Origin: [Enterobacter] lignolyticus SCF1
Lineage (GTDB): Bacteria; Pseudomonadota; Gammaproteobacteria; Enterobacterales; Enterobacteriaceae
Assembly (NCBI RefSeq): GCF_000164865.1
Contig: NC_014618.1
Coordinates: forward strand, 62,001 to 126,000
Direction: 5' to 3'
Length of the DNA stretch: 64,000 nucleotides
The position numbers and the translations under genes are program-made. The notes beneath the pieces are model-generated. The model searched no databases, was not told the origin of the DNA, and saw only the letters and a list, made by a program, of their open reading frames with translations. Every line of letters begins with the position of its first letter. Position 1 is the first letter of the stretch. Below, in pieces: positions 41,339 to 50,908 of this stretch.

Positions 41339-43450
41339 CTAATTTCGGTTACGGGTGACTTTAATCACATCCGGCATGACGCGAATTTTGCGCATGATGT
41401 TCGCCAGATGCACACGGTCGCGGGCGGTCAGACGAATAAAGGCGCTGTACACGCGGCCATCTTTCTCTTCCGTATTCAGACTCTGAATGTTGGAAGAGGC
41501 GGTATTGATCGCAGCGGTAAGGTTCGCCAGCGCCCCCTGGTGGTTGAACATATCCACCTTGATCTCGGTGATAAATTCCTGCTCCGTCTCTTTATCCCAC
41601 TCCACGGCCATGAATTTTTCCGGCTCTTTCTGGTAGCCGCGAATGTTGCGACAGGACTCGTGGTGGATAACCAGCCCTTTGCCGGGGCTGACGTGAGCGA
41701 TGATCGGATCGCCAGGAATCGGGCGGCAGCACTTCGCGAAGGTGATGAGCACGCCGTCGGCGCCCTTGATAGGCAAATGCCCATGGCTCGTCGCGTTGGT
41801 TGACGGCGCGGTAGTCTCGCCCTGCTGCAGGTTTTTCGCGACCACCACGCTCATGGCGTTGCCAAGCCCGATTTCGGCCAGCAGGTCGTCAAGGGCGGCG
41901 AGCTTCATCCGCTCAAGCTCACGCTGGATGTTTTCCGGCGGGATCTCGGCAAGCTTACGGCTGCCGCCGAGCGCGTGGTTCAGCAGGCGACGGCCAAGGC
42001 TGACCGAATCGTCACGCTTGAGGTTTTTCAGCATCTGGCGAATTCGGGCGCGCGCTTTGGAGCTCACGACAAAGTTCAGCCAGGCGGCGTTCGGGCGGGC
42101 GCCCGGCGCGGTAATAATTTCTACCGTCTGGCCGCTGGAAAGCGACTGCGACAGCGGATACGGCTGGCGGTCGACGCGGGCGCCGACGCAGGCATGGCCG
42201 ATATCGGTATGTACCGCATAGGCGAAATCCACCGGCGTGGCGCCAGCAGGCAGTTCGACGATGCGGCCTTCTGGGGTGAAAACGTAAATCTCATCCGGGA
42301 AAAGATCGGATTTAACGCTCTCGATAAATTCGAACGAGCTGCCGGCGCTCTGCTGCAGCTCCAGCAGGCTTTGCATCCAGCGCTGCGCGCGGATTTGCGC
42401 GGTAGTGCTGCTTTCGCCGTTCTGCTTGTAGGCCCAGTGGGCGGCAACGCCCATCTCCGCCATCATGTCCATGTCTTCGGTCCGGATCTGGACTTCTACC
42501 GGCACGCCGTGCGGACCAATCATTGAGGTGTGCAGCGACTGGTAGCCGTTCGCTTTCGGAATGGCGATGTAGTCTTTGACGCGGCCGGGACGCGGCTTGT
42601 ACAGGCTGTGCATCTGGCCGAGCACGCGATAGCAGGTATCGACGTCGTGGACGATCACGCGAAAGGCGTAAATATCCATGATCGAGTGAAAACGCTGCTC
42701 TTTAAGCACCATTTTGCAGTAGATCGAGTACAGATGCTTTTCGCGACCGCTGACGCGGCACGGAATTCCCGCTTCCTGCAAACGCCCCTCGATTTCGGAG
42801 AGGATCTTTTGAATCATCTCTTTACGGTTGCCGCGGGCCGCTTTAACCACCTCTTTGATGACGCGGTAGCGGTTAGGATACAGCGCTTCAAAGCCCAGCT
42901 CTTCGAGCTCGGTTTTAATGTGGTGAATACCTAAGCGGTGCGCCAGCGGGCTGTAAATTTCCAGCGTTTCGCGGGCGATGCGGCGGCGCTTATCCGGGCG
43001 TAATGAGCCCAGCGTGCGCATATTGTGGGTGCGGTCGGCGAGTTTGATGAGAATGACGCGGATATCCTGCACCATCGCCATAATCATCTTGCGAAAGTTT
43101 TCGGCCTGCGCCTCTTTCTTATCGCGGAACTTGAGCTTATCAAGTTTGGATACCCCTTCCACCAGTTCGGCAACGCTTTTGCCAAACAGCTGTTCCATGT
43201 CCTGGTAGGTGGCGGGGGTATCTTCAATCACGTCATGCAGCAGCGCGGCCATCAGCGTTTCATAGTCGAGCTTCATCTCGGCCAGAATACAGGCCACCGC
43301 TACCGGATGCGTGATATAGGGTTCACCGCTTGAACGTGTTTGCCCCTCGTGAGCGTCACGTGCAACGAGATACGCCTGCTGCAGACGCTTGATCTGGTCT
43401 GGCGGCAGGTAGGTTTGAATCAGCTGATTCAGGCTTTCAAACAGATACAA
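41339..43450 (-). CDS. spoT: bifunctional (p)ppGpp synthetase/hydrolase SpoT
   Basis: A 703-residue protein. The HD hydrolase domain (ALLHDVIEDTPATY, LADRTHNMRTLGSL) is N-terminal, followed by the synthetase domain (YSIYCKMVLKEQRFHSIMDIYAFRVIV), TGS domain (VFTPEGRIVELPAGATPVDFAYAVHTDIGHACVGA), helical region, Zn finger-like CRPIPGDPI/HESC part and C-terminal ACT domain. It balances the alarmone ppGpp under carbon, iron and fatty-acid stress. Intact catalytic residues. Confidence 0.97.
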   Translation of the reverse strand: MYLFESLNQLIQTYLPPDQIKRLQQAYLVARDAHEGQTRSSGEPYITHPVAVACILAEMKLDYETLMAALLHDVIEDTPATYQDMEQLFGKSVAELVEGVSKLDKLKFRDKKEAQAENFRKMIMAMVQDIRVILIKLADRTHNMRTLGSLRPDKRRRIARETLEIYSPLAHRLGIHHIKTELEELGFEALYPNRYRVIKEVVKAARGNRKEMIQKILSEIEGRLQEAGIPCRVSGREKHLYSIYCKMVLKEQRFHSIMDIYAFRVIVHDVDTCYRVLGQMHSLYKPRPGRVKDYIAIPKANGYQSLHTSMIGPHGVPVEVQIRTEDMDMMAEMGVAAHWAYKQNGESSTTAQIRAQRWMQSLLELQQSAGSSFEFIESVKSDLFPDEIYVFTPEGRIVELPAGATPVDFAYAVHTDIGHACVGARVDRQPYPLSQSLSSGQTVEIITAPGARPNAAWLNFVVSSKARARIRQMLKNLKRDDSVSLGRRLLNHALGGSRKLAEIPPENIQRELERMKLAALDDLLAEIGLGNAMSVVVAKNLQQGETTAPSTNATSHGHLPIKGADGVLITFAKCCRPIPGDPIIAHVSPGKGLVIHHESCRNIRGYQKEPEKFMAVEWDKETEQEFITEIKVDMFNHQGALANLTAAINTASSNIQSLNTEEKDGRVYSAFIRLTARDRVHLANIMRKIRVMPDVIKVTRNRN

Positions 43451-43469
43451 GGGCGACCCGCAGGGTTAA

Positions 43470-43745
43470 TTAACGACGACCTTCAGCAATGGCGGTTACG
43501 GCCTGCAGTTCTGCGGCTTCCTGCTCTTGCTGCTCCTGGCGCTCGCGTACGTCGAGGATCTGGTTGTTGATCAGACCTTCTTCGATTTCGCGCAGCGCGA
43601 TAACGGTGGTTTTATCGTTTTCTTCCGGTACCAGCGGATCCTTGCCGCCTACCTGCATCTGACGAGCGCGACGCGCGGCGACCAGTACCAGGTCAAAACG
43701 GTTACCAATTTTCTCTACAGCGTCCTGAACAGTTACGCGTGCCAT
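43470..43745 (-). CDS. rpoZ: RNA polymerase omega subunit
   Basis: A 91-residue protein identical in length to E. coli omega. [20 protein letters not shown] and ARRARQM are its conserved core that wraps the beta-prime C-terminus. It helps RNA polymerase assembly and ppGpp response. Lies between gmk and spoT. Confidence 0.97.
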
Positions 43746-43799
43746 AATTAAAAAGCTCCACAGGTGAAGAAATGACTGGGCATGATACTGAATGTGGGT

Positions 43800-44426
<627 letters not shown>

Positions 44427-44675
44427 AGTCTTGTGTATGTGAGTTCGAAGGAAAGTCTACATACGAGCCTATTATACACGTCGCCGCACTGTGACGTAGC
44501 CTTTGTCACACTTTTTCCGCCGGATTGTTGGGTTTTGCGTACTGTTTTCCCGATTTACCGGCGAGTTGCTGCAACAAAAACAATGTTCTGAAGCTGCCTC
44601 GTGAACCGTGAGATTACCGTTCGCGCCGCTGGCGCGCGCCAGGGTATACCTGCGGTAAAACAGGGAGGGGCGGCG

Positions 44676-46346
44676 ATGTGGCGATGGACTTGTGGGTTAA
44701 TGATGATGTGGTGCGGTTACGCGCTGGCGGTGTGCCCCGTCTGGGCACCCGCGAAAGCGGAGCAGGAGATGGCGGCGCTGAACGCGCAGCTGACGCGCTG
44801 GAGCGAGGCGTACTGGCGCGAGGGGGCCAGCGCGGTGAGCGACGAGGTGTATGACCAGCTCAGCGCGCGCCTGAAGCAGTGGCAGCGCTGCTTTAGCCAG
44901 GAGCGGACTGCGGAGGAGGCGCCCGCCATCGGCGGCGCCGTGAAACACCCGGTTGCCCATACCGGCGTACGTAAGATGGCGAGCAAAGCGGCGCTTGAGC
45001 AATGGATGCGTACGCGTCAGGGGCTGTGGGTTCAGCCTAAAGTGGACGGCGTGGCGGTCACGCTCGTCTATCGGCAGGGCCGCCTGGTGCGGGCCATCAG
45101 CCGCGGCGATGGGCTGAAGGGCGAAGACTGGACGGCAAAAGCGCGGGTCATTGCCGCGATACCGCAGCAGACGCAGGGGCCGCTGGCGAACAGCGTGCTG
45201 CAGGGTGAGATTTTCTGGCGGCAGGACAACCATATCCAGCAGCGTATGGGCGGCATGAATGCCCGCGCTAAGGCGGCGGGGGCGATGATGCGTCAGAGCG
45301 ATGGCGACGCGCTGGCGCATCTCGGCCTCTTTATCTGGGAATGGCCGGACGGGCCGCAGACGATGCCGGAACGCCTTGCCGCGCTAGCGGCGGCAGGTTT
45401 TCGCTTAACGGCCGACTGGACGCTGCCGGTGAACACAATCGGCGATGTCGAGCAACGTCGGGCCGCGTGGTTTAGCGCGCCGCTGCCGTTTGCGACGGAC
45501 GGTATTATCATTCGCGCGGCGCAGGAACCGGCGGGCGAGCGGTGGCTGCCCGGCGAGGGCGGCTGGGTAGTGGCGTGGAAATACGCCCCGGCAAGCCAGG
45601 TGGCGCAAGTGAAAACCATCCGCTTCGCCGTTGGGCGTACGGGGAAGGTGGCGGTTATCGCGGCGCTTGAACCCGTCGTGCTCGACGATAAGCGGGTACA
45701 GCGCGTGAGCCTCGGGAGCGTTGCGCGCTGGCGGGCGCTGGATATCGCGCCGGGCGATCAAATTCTGGTAAGCCTTGCGGGACAGGGCATCCCGAGGGTC
45801 GACGGCGTGGTGTGGCGCGGGGTGGACAGACAGAAACCGTCGCCGCCGGTTCCCCGTTACAACGCGCTGACCTGCCTGTACGCCTCTCCTGAATGCATGG
45901 CGCAATTCATCGCCCGTCTTGTCTGGCTAAGCTCAAGGCAGGCGCTGGATATCGAAGGTGTAGGCAATGCGGGCTGGCAGATTTTGTATCAGGCGCACCA
46001 TTTCGAACACCTTTTTTCATGGCTGCAGCTAACGCCGGCGCAGTTACAGGCGACGCCGGGGCTGTCTCCCGCGCGCGGGTTAACCTTATGGCACCGTTTC
46101 AACCTGGCGCGGGAGCAGCCGTTCATACGCTGGATAGTGGCGATGGGCGCGCCGCTGGCGCAGGCGGCATTAAAGGCCGCCGGGGATCGCTCATGGCAGG
46201 CGATGCGCCAGCGCAGCGAGGCTGACTGGCGGACGCTGCCAGGGATGGGGGAGGAGAAGGCGCGGCAAATCGTAAGTTGGCTCCACCATCCGCAGGTGGA
46301 GGCGCTGGCCGGGTGGTTAGCCGGGCTGCGCATCCCCGGGTTTTAA
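44676..46346 (+). CDS. ligB: NAD-dependent DNA ligase LigB
   Basis: A 556-residue minimal NAD-dependent ligase. A signal-like hydrophobic N-terminus (MWRWTCGLMMMWCGYALAV) precedes the adenylation domain; KVDGVAVTLVYR holds the nucleophilic Lys, GEIFWR and TDGIIIRA follow, then OB and HhH regions (DIEGVGNAGWQI, LPGMGEEKARQIV). It lacks the BRCT domain of LigA, as is normal for LigB. The ATG at 44676 follows AGGGAGGGG and aligns with the E. coli start; the frame is open 25 codons further upstream without support. Role in the cell is minor. Confidence 0.93.
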   Translation: MWRWTCGLMMMWCGYALAVCPVWAPAKAEQEMAALNAQLTRWSEAYWREGASAVSDEVYDQLSARLKQWQRCFSQERTAEEAPAIGGAVKHPVAHTGVRKMASKAALEQWMRTRQGLWVQPKVDGVAVTLVYRQGRLVRAISRGDGLKGEDWTAKARVIAAIPQQTQGPLANSVLQGEIFWRQDNHIQQRMGGMNARAKAAGAMMRQSDGDALAHLGLFIWEWPDGPQTMPERLAALAAAGFRLTADWTLPVNTIGDVEQRRAAWFSAPLPFATDGIIIRAAQEPAGERWLPGEGGWVVAWKYAPASQVAQVKTIRFAVGRTGKVAVIAALEPVVLDDKRVQRVSLGSVARWRALDIAPGDQILVSLAGQGIPRVDGVVWRGVDRQKPSPPVPRYNALTCLYASPECMAQFIARLVWLSSRQALDIEGVGNAGWQILYQAHHFEHLFSWLQLTPAQLQATPGLSPARGLTLWHRFNLAREQPFIRWIVAMGAPLAQAALKAAGDRSWQAMRQRSEADWRTLPGMGEEKARQIVSWLHHPQVEALAGWLAGLRIPGF

Positions 46347-46348
46347 GA

Positions 46349-46966
46349 TCAGTGCGCGCTGTGTTTGTAGTGAAATACCGGCAGGCCAAGCTTCAGGCGC
46401 AGCGCCAGCATGCGCGCAGTAAAGCCAAACAGCAGCGTGGAGATAACCACTACGTCGTGGCTGGATACATAGTGCTGGAGCGCGATATAGAGCACCGCCG
46501 CAGCGAAGGAAATCCCGGCGTAGAGCTCTTTCTGGAACACCAGCGGAATACGTTTGCAGAACATATCGCGCAGGACGCCGCCGAAGACGCCGGTGACTAC
46601 GGCGGCAATGGTCGCAATGACCGGGCCTTCGCCCATATCCAGCGCAATTTGCGCGCCGATGATAGAGAAAACGATCAGCCCCAGCGCGTCGAGAGCCAGA
46701 AACAGACGACGCAGGTGCGGCATGACGGGGGCGACGATGGTCGTCAGCACGGCGGCGGTCGCTACGATGATGACGTATTCGGGGTTTTTGACCCAGCCCA
46801 GCGGATAGTGCCCGAGCAGGATATCGCGCACGGAGCCGCCGCCAAGCGCCGTGGCGGTAGCGATAATAATGACGCCAAAGGTATCCATCCGGCGACGTCC
46901 GGCGGCCAGTGCGCCCGTCATCGCCTCGGCGGTGATACCAATCAGATAGAGAATATGTAGCAGCAT
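46349..46966 (-). CDS. yicG: TRIC-type membrane protein YicG (UPF0126)
   Basis: A 205-residue membrane protein with seven helices, E. coli YicG length. LGGGSVRDILLGHYPLGWV and VVTGVFGGVLRDMFCKRIP are the paired glycine-rich repeats of the TRIC/UPF0126 family, whose members form trimeric cation channels. A glycine transport role has been suggested for the E. coli protein. Ends two bases from the ligB stop (convergent). Confidence 0.92.
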   Translation of the reverse strand: MLLHILYLIGITAEAMTGALAAGRRRMDTFGVIIIATATALGGGSVRDILLGHYPLGWVKNPEYVIIVATAAVLTTIVAPVMPHLRRLFLALDALGLIVFSIIGAQIALDMGEGPVIATIAAVVTGVFGGVLRDMFCKRIPLVFQKELYAGISFAAAVLYIALQHYVSSHDVVVISTLLFGFTARMLALRLKLGLPVFHYKHSAH

Positions 46967-47003
46967 AATTGCCCCCAGGAATGATGGCGGCAGATTAGCG
47001 ATT

Positions 47004-47019
47004 TGTGCGATAGATCACG
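47004..47019 (-). promoter_or_regulatory. CRP-like site upstream of yicG
   Basis: TGTGCGATAGATCACG matches TGTGA-N6-TCACA at eight of ten positions and lies about 40-55 bases before the yicG ATG. The rest of 46967-47247 shows no gene (E. coli has dinD here). Confidence 0.45.
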
Positions 47020-47215
47020 ATTGAGATTTTCTCACGTGAGCCTTTTCAGATAATTAATTCTAATGTGTTATGTGTGACTTTTTATTCGTTTTATCAGCCA
47101 TTGTCAGCGGATGTCGCGCGTAATGCTATTCGCGAGTTTTGCAATTTTAACTTAGTAATTTTCATGCTGAACGGCGTTGCGGGGGTAATCTTATTAAGGT
47201 GGGGGGTGCATCATG

Positions 47216-47238
47216 AATAAAGCCCGCCGTGGCGGGCT
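47216..47238 (-). terminator. intrinsic terminator of yicC
   Basis: AGCCCGCC-GT-GGCGGGCT palindrome (47221-47238) followed on the yicC strand by TTTATT. Confidence 0.75.
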
Positions 47239-47247
47239 CCGGGGACG

Positions 47248-48111
47248 TTACTCGATATTCTGAATCTGCTCGCGCATCTGCTCAATCAACACCTTCAGCT
47301 CGATGGCGGAATTGGTCACTTCGGTATTGATGGATTTGGACGCCAGGGTGTTCGACTCGCGGTTGAATTCCTGCATCATAAAGTCGAGACGGCGGCCGAC
47401 GGCCTCTTTCTTCTTCAGGATATTCCAGGTTTCCTTCACGTGCGCTTCCAGACGGTCCAGCTCTTCAGCGACGTCAATGCGCTGAGCCATCATCACCAGC
47501 TCCTGCTCAAGACGGTTATTTTCCAGCTGAACCTGCGCTTCTTCGAGCTTCGCCACCAGGCGGTCGCGCTGCCATTGCAGAATTTCCGGCATGTGCGCGC
47601 GGACTTTACGCACCTCTTCGCTGACGCCGTCGAGGCGCTGCTCGATAAGCGCCTTCAGCGCCTGGCCTTCGGTTTCGCGCGCGACGATGAAATCATCCAG
47701 CGCGCCGTCCAGCGCGGTCAGGATTTCGGCGGTAATCGCATCAAGATCCTGCTCTTGCGCCGCCATCACGCCCGGCCAGCGCAGGATATCGACCGGGTCG
47801 ATTTCCCCTTCGTCGCTCTGCATTTTGACCCAGTTGGCGGCATTCACCAGCTGTTTGGCCAGCTTTTCATTGAGGATGAGCTCGCCCTGCGAACCCGGGT
47901 CCTGCTCAAAGCGCAGGGTGCATTCCACTTTTCCGCGGGTAAGGCGCGTGCGCAGGCGCTCGCGTACGACAGGCTCCAGACTACGGAACTGCTCCGGCAT
48001 GCGAAAATAGGTTTCGAGATATCGCTGGTTTACCGAGCGCAGCTCCCACGCGGCACTGCCCCATTCACCCTTGATTTCACGCCGGGCGTAGGCGGTCATA
48101 CTGCGGATCAT
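47248..48111 (-). CDS. yicC: YicC family endoribonuclease
   Basis: A 287-residue protein, E. coli length. MIRSMTAYARREIKGEWGSA opens the YicC N-domain, and the C-terminal DUF1732 part carries RRLDFMMQEFNRESNTLASKS and NSAIELKVLIEQMREQIQNIE. E. coli YicC is an RNase linked to decay of the sRNA RyhB. It diverges from rph with a gap of 125 bases. Confidence 0.93.
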   Translation of the reverse strand: MIRSMTAYARREIKGEWGSAAWELRSVNQRYLETYFRMPEQFRSLEPVVRERLRTRLTRGKVECTLRFEQDPGSQGELILNEKLAKQLVNAANWVKMQSDEGEIDPVDILRWPGVMAAQEQDLDAITAEILTALDGALDDFIVARETEGQALKALIEQRLDGVSEEVRKVRAHMPEILQWQRDRLVAKLEEAQVQLENNRLEQELVMMAQRIDVAEELDRLEAHVKETWNILKKKEAVGRRLDFMMQEFNRESNTLASKSINTEVTNSAIELKVLIEQMREQIQNIE

Positions 48112-48236
48112 AGACGTTCCTGTTTTTAAAAGAGAGATGGGGGGATTATAGCTTTCAAGGGCTTCTCAGGATAGGAATAAGCGGCCTTTATCCGTATAAT
48201 GCGCAGCCACATTCGTTTCAAGCCGGAGAAATTATC

Positions 48237-48953
48237 ATGCGTCCAGCAGGCCGTAGCGCTCATCAGGTGCGTCCCGTAACCCTGACCCGTAACTACACAA
48301 AACACGCTGAAGGCTCCGTGCTTGTTGAATTTGGCGACACCAAAGTGCTGTGCACCGCCTCTATCGAAGAGGGCGTACCGCGCTTCCTTAAAGGCCAGGG
48401 GCAGGGCTGGATCACCGCAGAGTACGGCATGCTACCGCGCGCGACCCATACCCGTAACGCTCGCGAAGCGGCGAAGGGCAAGCAGGGCGGGCGCACTATG
48501 GAAATCCAGCGTCTGATCGCCCGCGCGCTGCGCGCTGCCGTGGATCTGAAAACCCTCGGCGAGTTCACCATTACCCTGGACTGCGACGTCATTCAGGCCG
48601 ATGGCGGCACCCGCACCGCATCCATTACCGGCGCCTGCGTTGCGCTGGCCGATGCGCTGAATAACCTGGTGGCGGCCGGCAAGCTCAAAACCAACCCGAT
48701 GAAGGGTATGGTCGCGGCGGTCTCCGTCGGTATTGTCGACGGCGAAGCGCTGTGCGACCTGGAGTACGTTGAAGACTCTGCCGCGGAAACCGACATGAAC
48801 GTGGTGATGACCGAAGACGGCCGCATCATTGAAGTACAGGGGACGGCGGAGGGCGAGCCGTTCACCCACGAAGAGCTTCTCACCTTGCTGGCGCTAGCCC
48901 GAGGGGGAATCGAATCCATTGTAGCGACGCAGAAAGCGGCGTTAGAAAATTGA
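48237..48953 (+). CDS. rph: RNase PH
   Basis: A 238-residue phosphorolytic exoribonuclease, intact, unlike the frameshifted rph of E. coli K-12. MRPAGRSAHQVRPVTLTRNY, RIIARALRA-type basic residues and TLDCDVIQADGGTRTASITG (phosphate/active site) are clear. It trims tRNA 3' ends. Translation of its end governs the pyrE attenuator 5 bases downstream. Confidence 0.97.
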   Translation: MRPAGRSAHQVRPVTLTRNYTKHAEGSVLVEFGDTKVLCTASIEEGVPRFLKGQGQGWITAEYGMLPRATHTRNAREAAKGKQGGRTMEIQRLIARALRAAVDLKTLGEFTITLDCDVIQADGGTRTASITGACVALADALNNLVAAGKLKTNPMKGMVAAVSVGIVDGEALCDLEYVEDSAAETDMNVVMTEDGRIIEVQGTAEGEPFTHEELLTLLALARGGIESIVATQKAALEN

Positions 48954-48957
48954 TTTT

Positions 48958-48986
48958 AAAGGCGACTCGTTAGTCGCCTTTTTTTT
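48958..48986 (+). terminator. pyrE attenuator
   Basis: AAAGGCGACT-CGTT-AGTCGCCTTT hairpin plus T run, directly behind the rph stop (48953). In E. coli, ribosomes close behind RNA polymerase prevent this terminator from forming when UTP is low. Placement here fits the same mechanism with rph as leader gene. Confidence 0.92.
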
Positions 48987-49018
48987 GTCCGTAGAAAAGT
49001 AAGATGAGGAGCGAATCC

Positions 49019-49660
49019 ATGAAACCGTATCAGCGCCAGTTTATTGAGTTTGCGCTTAACAAGCAGGTACTTAAGTTTGGCGAGTTTACGCTGAAATCCG
49101 GGCGCAAGAGCCCCTATTTCTTCAACGCCGGGCTGTTTAATACCGGGCGCGATCTGGCACTGTTAGGCCGTTTCTACGCCGAAGCGCTGGTGGATTCCGG
49201 CATTGATTTCGATCTGCTGTTTGGCCCGGCGTATAAAGGGATTCCGATTGCCACCACCACCGCGGTGGCGCTGGCGGAGCATCACGATCGCGATGTGCCG
49301 TACTGCTTTAACCGCAAAGAAGCGAAAACCCACGGCGAAGGCGGCAACCTGGTCGGTAGCGCGCTGGAAGGCCGCGTGATGCTGGTGGATGACGTTATCA
49401 CGGCGGGTACCGCGATTCGCGAATCGATGGAAATCATTCAGGCCAACGGCGCAACGCTTGCCGGGGTGTTGATTTCGCTCGACAGGCAGGAGCGCGGCCG
49501 CGGCGAAATCTCCGCGATTCAGGAAGTGGAGCGCGACTACGGCTGTAAGGTTATCTCGATTGTGACGCTGAAAGAGCTGATTGCATATCTGGAAGAGAAG
49601 CCGGAGATGGCGGAACATCTGGCCGCGGTGCGTGCCTATCGGGAAGCGTTCGGCGTTTAA
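49019..49660 (+). CDS. pyrE: orotate phosphoribosyltransferase
   Basis: A 213-residue enzyme. KFGEFTLKSGRKSPYFFNAGLF at the N-terminus, PAYKGIPIATTTAVAL, NRKEAKTHGEGGNLVG (flexible catalytic loop) and MLVDDVITAGTAIRES (PRPP loop) are all intact. It makes OMP from orotate and PRPP. The ATG at 49019 (MKPYQRQF) is the family start, preferred over the ATG at 49004. Confidence 0.97.
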   Translation: MKPYQRQFIEFALNKQVLKFGEFTLKSGRKSPYFFNAGLFNTGRDLALLGRFYAEALVDSGIDFDLLFGPAYKGIPIATTTAVALAEHHDRDVPYCFNRKEAKTHGEGGNLVGSALEGRVMLVDDVITAGTAIRESMEIIQANGATLAGVLISLDRQERGRGEISAIQEVERDYGCKVISIVTLKELIAYLEEKPEMAEHLAAVRAYREAFGV

Positions 49661-49667
49661 GCGATTT

Positions 49668-49736
49668 GCCCGGTGGCGCTGCGCTTACCGGGCCTGCGTA
49701 CTCTGCAGGCCGGATAACGCGAAGCCGCCATCCGGC
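49668..49736. repeat. REP pair (BIME) between pyrE and slmA
   Basis: GCCCGGTGGCGCTGCGCTTACCGGGC-type hairpin at 49668-49693 and a second unit, GCCGGATAACGCGAAGCCGCC with closing TCCGGC, at 49709-49736, in opposite orientation. Typical enterobacterial REP sequences in a convergent gap. Confidence 0.8.
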
Positions 49737-49743
49737 AGGAGCA

Positions 49744-50340
49744 TTACTGTAGCTGGGCGTATACCAGCGGCCAGCGGGCGTCGAAATCGTCCGTCGGGCG
49801 GTATTTGAATTCGCTGCGCACAAAGCGCGACAGCATCCCTTCGCAAAACGCCAGAAGCTGGCTTGCCAGCAGCGTTTCATCAACGCTGTAGCCTTCGCCT
49901 TCACGCATCTTCTTTTCGCGCAGCACCTGGCGCAGCTGCGCTTCAATGCGCTCAAAAAGCTGGTTGATACGTCCCTGCAGCCGGTCCTGTTCGAACATCA
50001 GCGCATGACCGGTGAGGATACGCGTGAGGCCAGGGTTGCGTTCGCCGAAACCGAGGATCAGCAGCACAATCAGGCGCAGGCGCGCGCTGGTGTCTTTCTC
50101 ATCTTTCAGAATCAGGTTAATGCGGGTAATCAGGCTGTCCTCGATAAACTCAATGAGGCTATCGAACATCCGGGTTTTGCTCGGAAAATGGCGGTACAGC
50201 GCCGCTTCAGAGACGCCGACAGAGGCCGCCAGCTTCGCGGTGGTGATGCGTTGACTGCCATCGCTGGATTCAAGCATCAGCGCCAGAGACTGAAGTATTT
50301 CTTCGCGACGGTTCCTTCTCGCCGTTTGTTTTTCTGCCAT
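49744..50340 (-). CDS. slmA: nucleoid occlusion factor SlmA
   Basis: A 198-residue TetR-fold DNA-binding protein. RRNRREEILQSLALMLESSDGSQRITTAKLAASVGVSEAALYRHFPSKTRMFDSLIEFIE is the N-terminal HTH region (residues 9-70). Bound at SBS sites it blocks FtsZ assembly over the nucleoid. Length as in E. coli. Confidence 0.96.
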   Translation of the reverse strand: MAEKQTARRNRREEILQSLALMLESSDGSQRITTAKLAASVGVSEAALYRHFPSKTRMFDSLIEFIEDSLITRINLILKDEKDTSARLRLIVLLILGFGERNPGLTRILTGHALMFEQDRLQGRINQLFERIEAQLRQVLREKKMREGEGYSVDETLLASQLLAFCEGMLSRFVRSEFKYRPTDDFDARWPLVYAQLQ

Positions 50341-50452
50341 GTTCTAAAATACCCCTGAAAATAAACGCTCGTCAGGCGAGCATCCACATTACGACCGCAA
50401 ACCGGGGTTTGCGGTGATGTTATTGCATTTGTGCGTAGTGGGATGCGTGGTG

Positions 50453-50908
50453 TTACTGACGCCCGGAGTGGCCGAAGCCGCCTTCGCCACGGTCGGTAAC
50501 GTCGAAATCCGCCACCAGATTAAATTCTGCCTGAACGACGGGAACGAACACCATTTGCGCAATGCGTTCGCCCGGTTCGATGGTGAAGCTTTGCTGACCG
50601 CGGTTCCAGACGGAGACCATCAGCTGTCCCTGGTAATCGGAGTCGATAAGGCCGACCAGGTTGCCCAGCACCACGCCGTGCTTATGGCCAAGGCCGGAGC
50701 GCGGAAGAATCACCGCCGCCAGCGACGGATCGGCGATGTGAATCGCCAGGCCGGTAGGCAGCAGGGTGGTTGCGCCCGGCGCCAGCTCTACGGCGTCATC
50801 AAGACAGGCTCGCAGGTCAAGTCCGGCGGAGCCGGAGGTGGCGTAAGTCGGCAGCGGGAATTGCTCGCCGACGCGCGGGTCCAGAATCTTAACGTCGATT
50901 TTTTTCAT
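50453..50908 (-). CDS. dut: dUTP diphosphatase
   Basis: A 151-residue trimeric dUTPase. The five motifs are visible: SAGLDLRA, PRSGLGHKHG, GLIDSDYQGQL, GERIAQMVFVPV and DRGEGGFGHSG (C-terminal arm). It removes dUTP and supplies dUMP. The ATG at 50908 gives the usual MKKIDVKI start; another ATG at 50911 directly before it is possible. Overlaps the coaBC 3' end by 20 bases. Confidence 0.97.
   Translation of the reverse strand: MKKIDVKILDPRVGEQFPLPTYATSGSAGLDLRACLDDAVELAPGATTLLPTGLAIHIADPSLAAVILPRSGLGHKHGVVLGNLVGLIDSDYQGQLMVSVWNRGQQSFTIEPGERIAQMVFVPVVQAEFNLVADFDVTDRGEGGFGHSGRQ

Noticed and set aside
48237..48953. Possible rph frameshift as in E. coli K-12
   Set aside because: The frame is complete to 238 residues with normal C-terminus.
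49668..49736. Repeated palindromic units as a CRISPR array
   Set aside because: Only two inverted REP units with no regular spacers; this is a BIME.
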